The position numbers and the translations under genes were made by a program. 6,371 bases of DNA from DAOUTY01 sp964453665 (GTDB lineage Bacteria > Chloroflexota > Dehalococcoidia > SZUA-161): contig CAYVQT010000101.1 in assembly GCA_964453665.1 (NCBI GenBank), forward strand, positions 1 to 6,371. Direction: 5' to 3'. The notes beneath the pieces were generated by a model that was not told the origin of the DNA, searched no databases, and saw nothing but the letters and a program-made list of their open reading frames with translations. Shown here one piece after another: positions 5,755 through 6,371 of this stretch (position 1 is its first letter; each line of letters opens with the position of its first letter).

Positions 5755-6333
5755 GTGCGTAAACTAATCATTGCAACAATAACGCTAATGTTGATAGCCG
5801 GCCTTCTGATAACCGCGGCAGGATGCGGCGAAGAGGGGGAGAAGGAGGTCACGGTCGGCAACAAGAACTTCACCGAGCAGTACGTGGTCGGGCAGATGCT
5901 CAAGCAGATTTTGGAGGATCGCGGTTATGAAGTTGAGCTGGTGTCTGACCTGTCGTCCATGACCCTGAGAACGGCAATGGAAGCCGGTGACATCGATATC
6001 TGCGCCGAGTACACGGGAACAGGATGGATGACTCATCTCGGTGAAGCGTATGTCGCCGGGACCGATAACAACGAGATTTATGAGATGGTGAAAGATGCTG
6101 ATGAAGAGAACGGTCTTATATGGCTCGATCCGATATGGAACAACAACACATACGCTCTGGCATGCTGGCCTGAATTCGCCGAAGAGAACGATGTGGAAAC
6201 TTTATCCGATCTGGCCGAGCTGTATAACGAGATGGACGGGCAAATAGTAATGTTCGTTGATTTCGAGTTCTCGACTCGACCGGACGGACTGCCTGCCCTG
6301 GAAGAGCACTATGGTTCGTATTGCGTCAAATAA
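5755..6333 (+). CDS. Osmolyte-binding lipoprotein (OpuCC/OsmF family), 3' end frameshifted or truncated
   Basis: Captures a quaternary-ammonium or similar osmolyte outside the membrane and delivers it to the two permeases. GTG start, strong ribosome site. Residues 1-23 form a signal peptide (MRK, then a hydrophobic run) ending in the lipobox 'TAAGC' with lipidated C24. The mature part starts with 'VTVGNKNFTEQ' and contains 'EYTGTGW' (85-91), 'NNTYAL' (130-135) and 'RPDGLPALEEHYG' (175-187), all family hallmarks with the order seen in OsmF and OpuCC. The frame then reads SYCVK and stops with TAA at 6331-6333, giving 192 residues. Family members are usually about 300 long and continue after 'YGF' into a second lobe with an 'ATDGR'-type motif, which is missing. 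Reading one frame over from 6315 gives 'FVLRQIKLL', which restores the expected Phe after YG and stays open to the window end. The family call is firm; whether this is a real pseudogene or a sequence error is open. The solute (betaine, choline, carnitine or other) is not determined. Confidence 0.85.
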   Translation: MRKLIIATITLMLIAGLLITAAGCGEEGEKEVTVGNKNFTEQYVVGQMLKQILEDRGYEVELVSDLSSMTLRTAMEAGDIDICAEYTGTGWMTHLGEAYVAGTDNNEIYEMVKDADEENGLIWLDPIWNNNTYALACWPEFAEENDVETLSDLAELYNEMDGQIVMFVDFEFSTRPDGLPALEEHYGSYCVK

Positions 6334-6371
6334 AACTGTTACCGAACTGGGGTCGTTGCCTCAAATACATC

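Noticed and set aside
5675..5767. 30-codon frame in the gap before the binding-protein gene
   Set aside because: It has no ribosome site at proper distance from its ATG, runs over the real ribosome site and start of the next gene, and encodes nothing recognisable.

Overview
The window looks bacterial. It has Shine-Dalgarno sites (AGGAGG, GGGAGG), near-consensus sigma-70 type promoters and a lipoprotein signal peptide. I cannot name the species. A tyrosine phenol-lyase beside an OpuC/OsmF-type compatible-solute importer would fit an amino-acid-using, probably anaerobic bacterium living with osmotic stress, but that is inference. Base composition, judged by eye, is uneven: GC-rich on the left, clearly AT-rich from about 2471 to 3121, and intermediate over the transporter genes.

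Layout. (1) Positions 1-912 (+) hold the 3' part of a gene for a beta-propeller-like protein of unknown function, cut by the window edge. (2) Positions 913-1018 are a short convergent spacer with no convincing terminator. (3) Positions 1019-2443 (-) hold a complete PLP-dependent tyrosine phenol-lyase gene (tpl). All the residues I could check that separate this enzyme from tryptophanase are of the tyrosine phenol-lyase type. (4) Positions 2471-3121 are an AT-rich divergent intergenic region of about 650 bp without a credible gene. It holds the tpl promoter next to a palindrome, a near-perfect TTGACA-17-TATAAA promoter pointing right and lying inside an inverted repeat, and a leader of about 286 nt with further inverted repeats. 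(5) From 3122 to the right edge (+) lies an ABC importer operon for quaternary-ammonium osmolytes (OpuC/OsmF family), in the order permease, ATPase with CBS domains, permease, lipoprotein substrate-binding protein. The first three genes are tightly packed (4-nt gap, then an ATGA overlap). The binding-protein gene follows after 125 bp and has its own strong ribosome binding site.

How they work together. The lipid-anchored binding protein would capture a solute such as glycine betaine, choline, carnitine or proline betaine. The two permeases would form the membrane channel, and the ATPase, probably as a dimer, would power import, with its CBS domains as the likely regulatory part. The binding-protein frame stops after 192 residues, about 100 short of the family, 38 nt before the window ends. 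A one-base frameshift at about 6313-6317 is the best explanation. The tpl gene is divergent from the importer and has no visible functional link to it.

I do not see a clearly new biological system here. The most useful points to check are the binding-protein frameshift, the promoter inside an inverted repeat with its long leader, and the palindrome at the tpl promoter.
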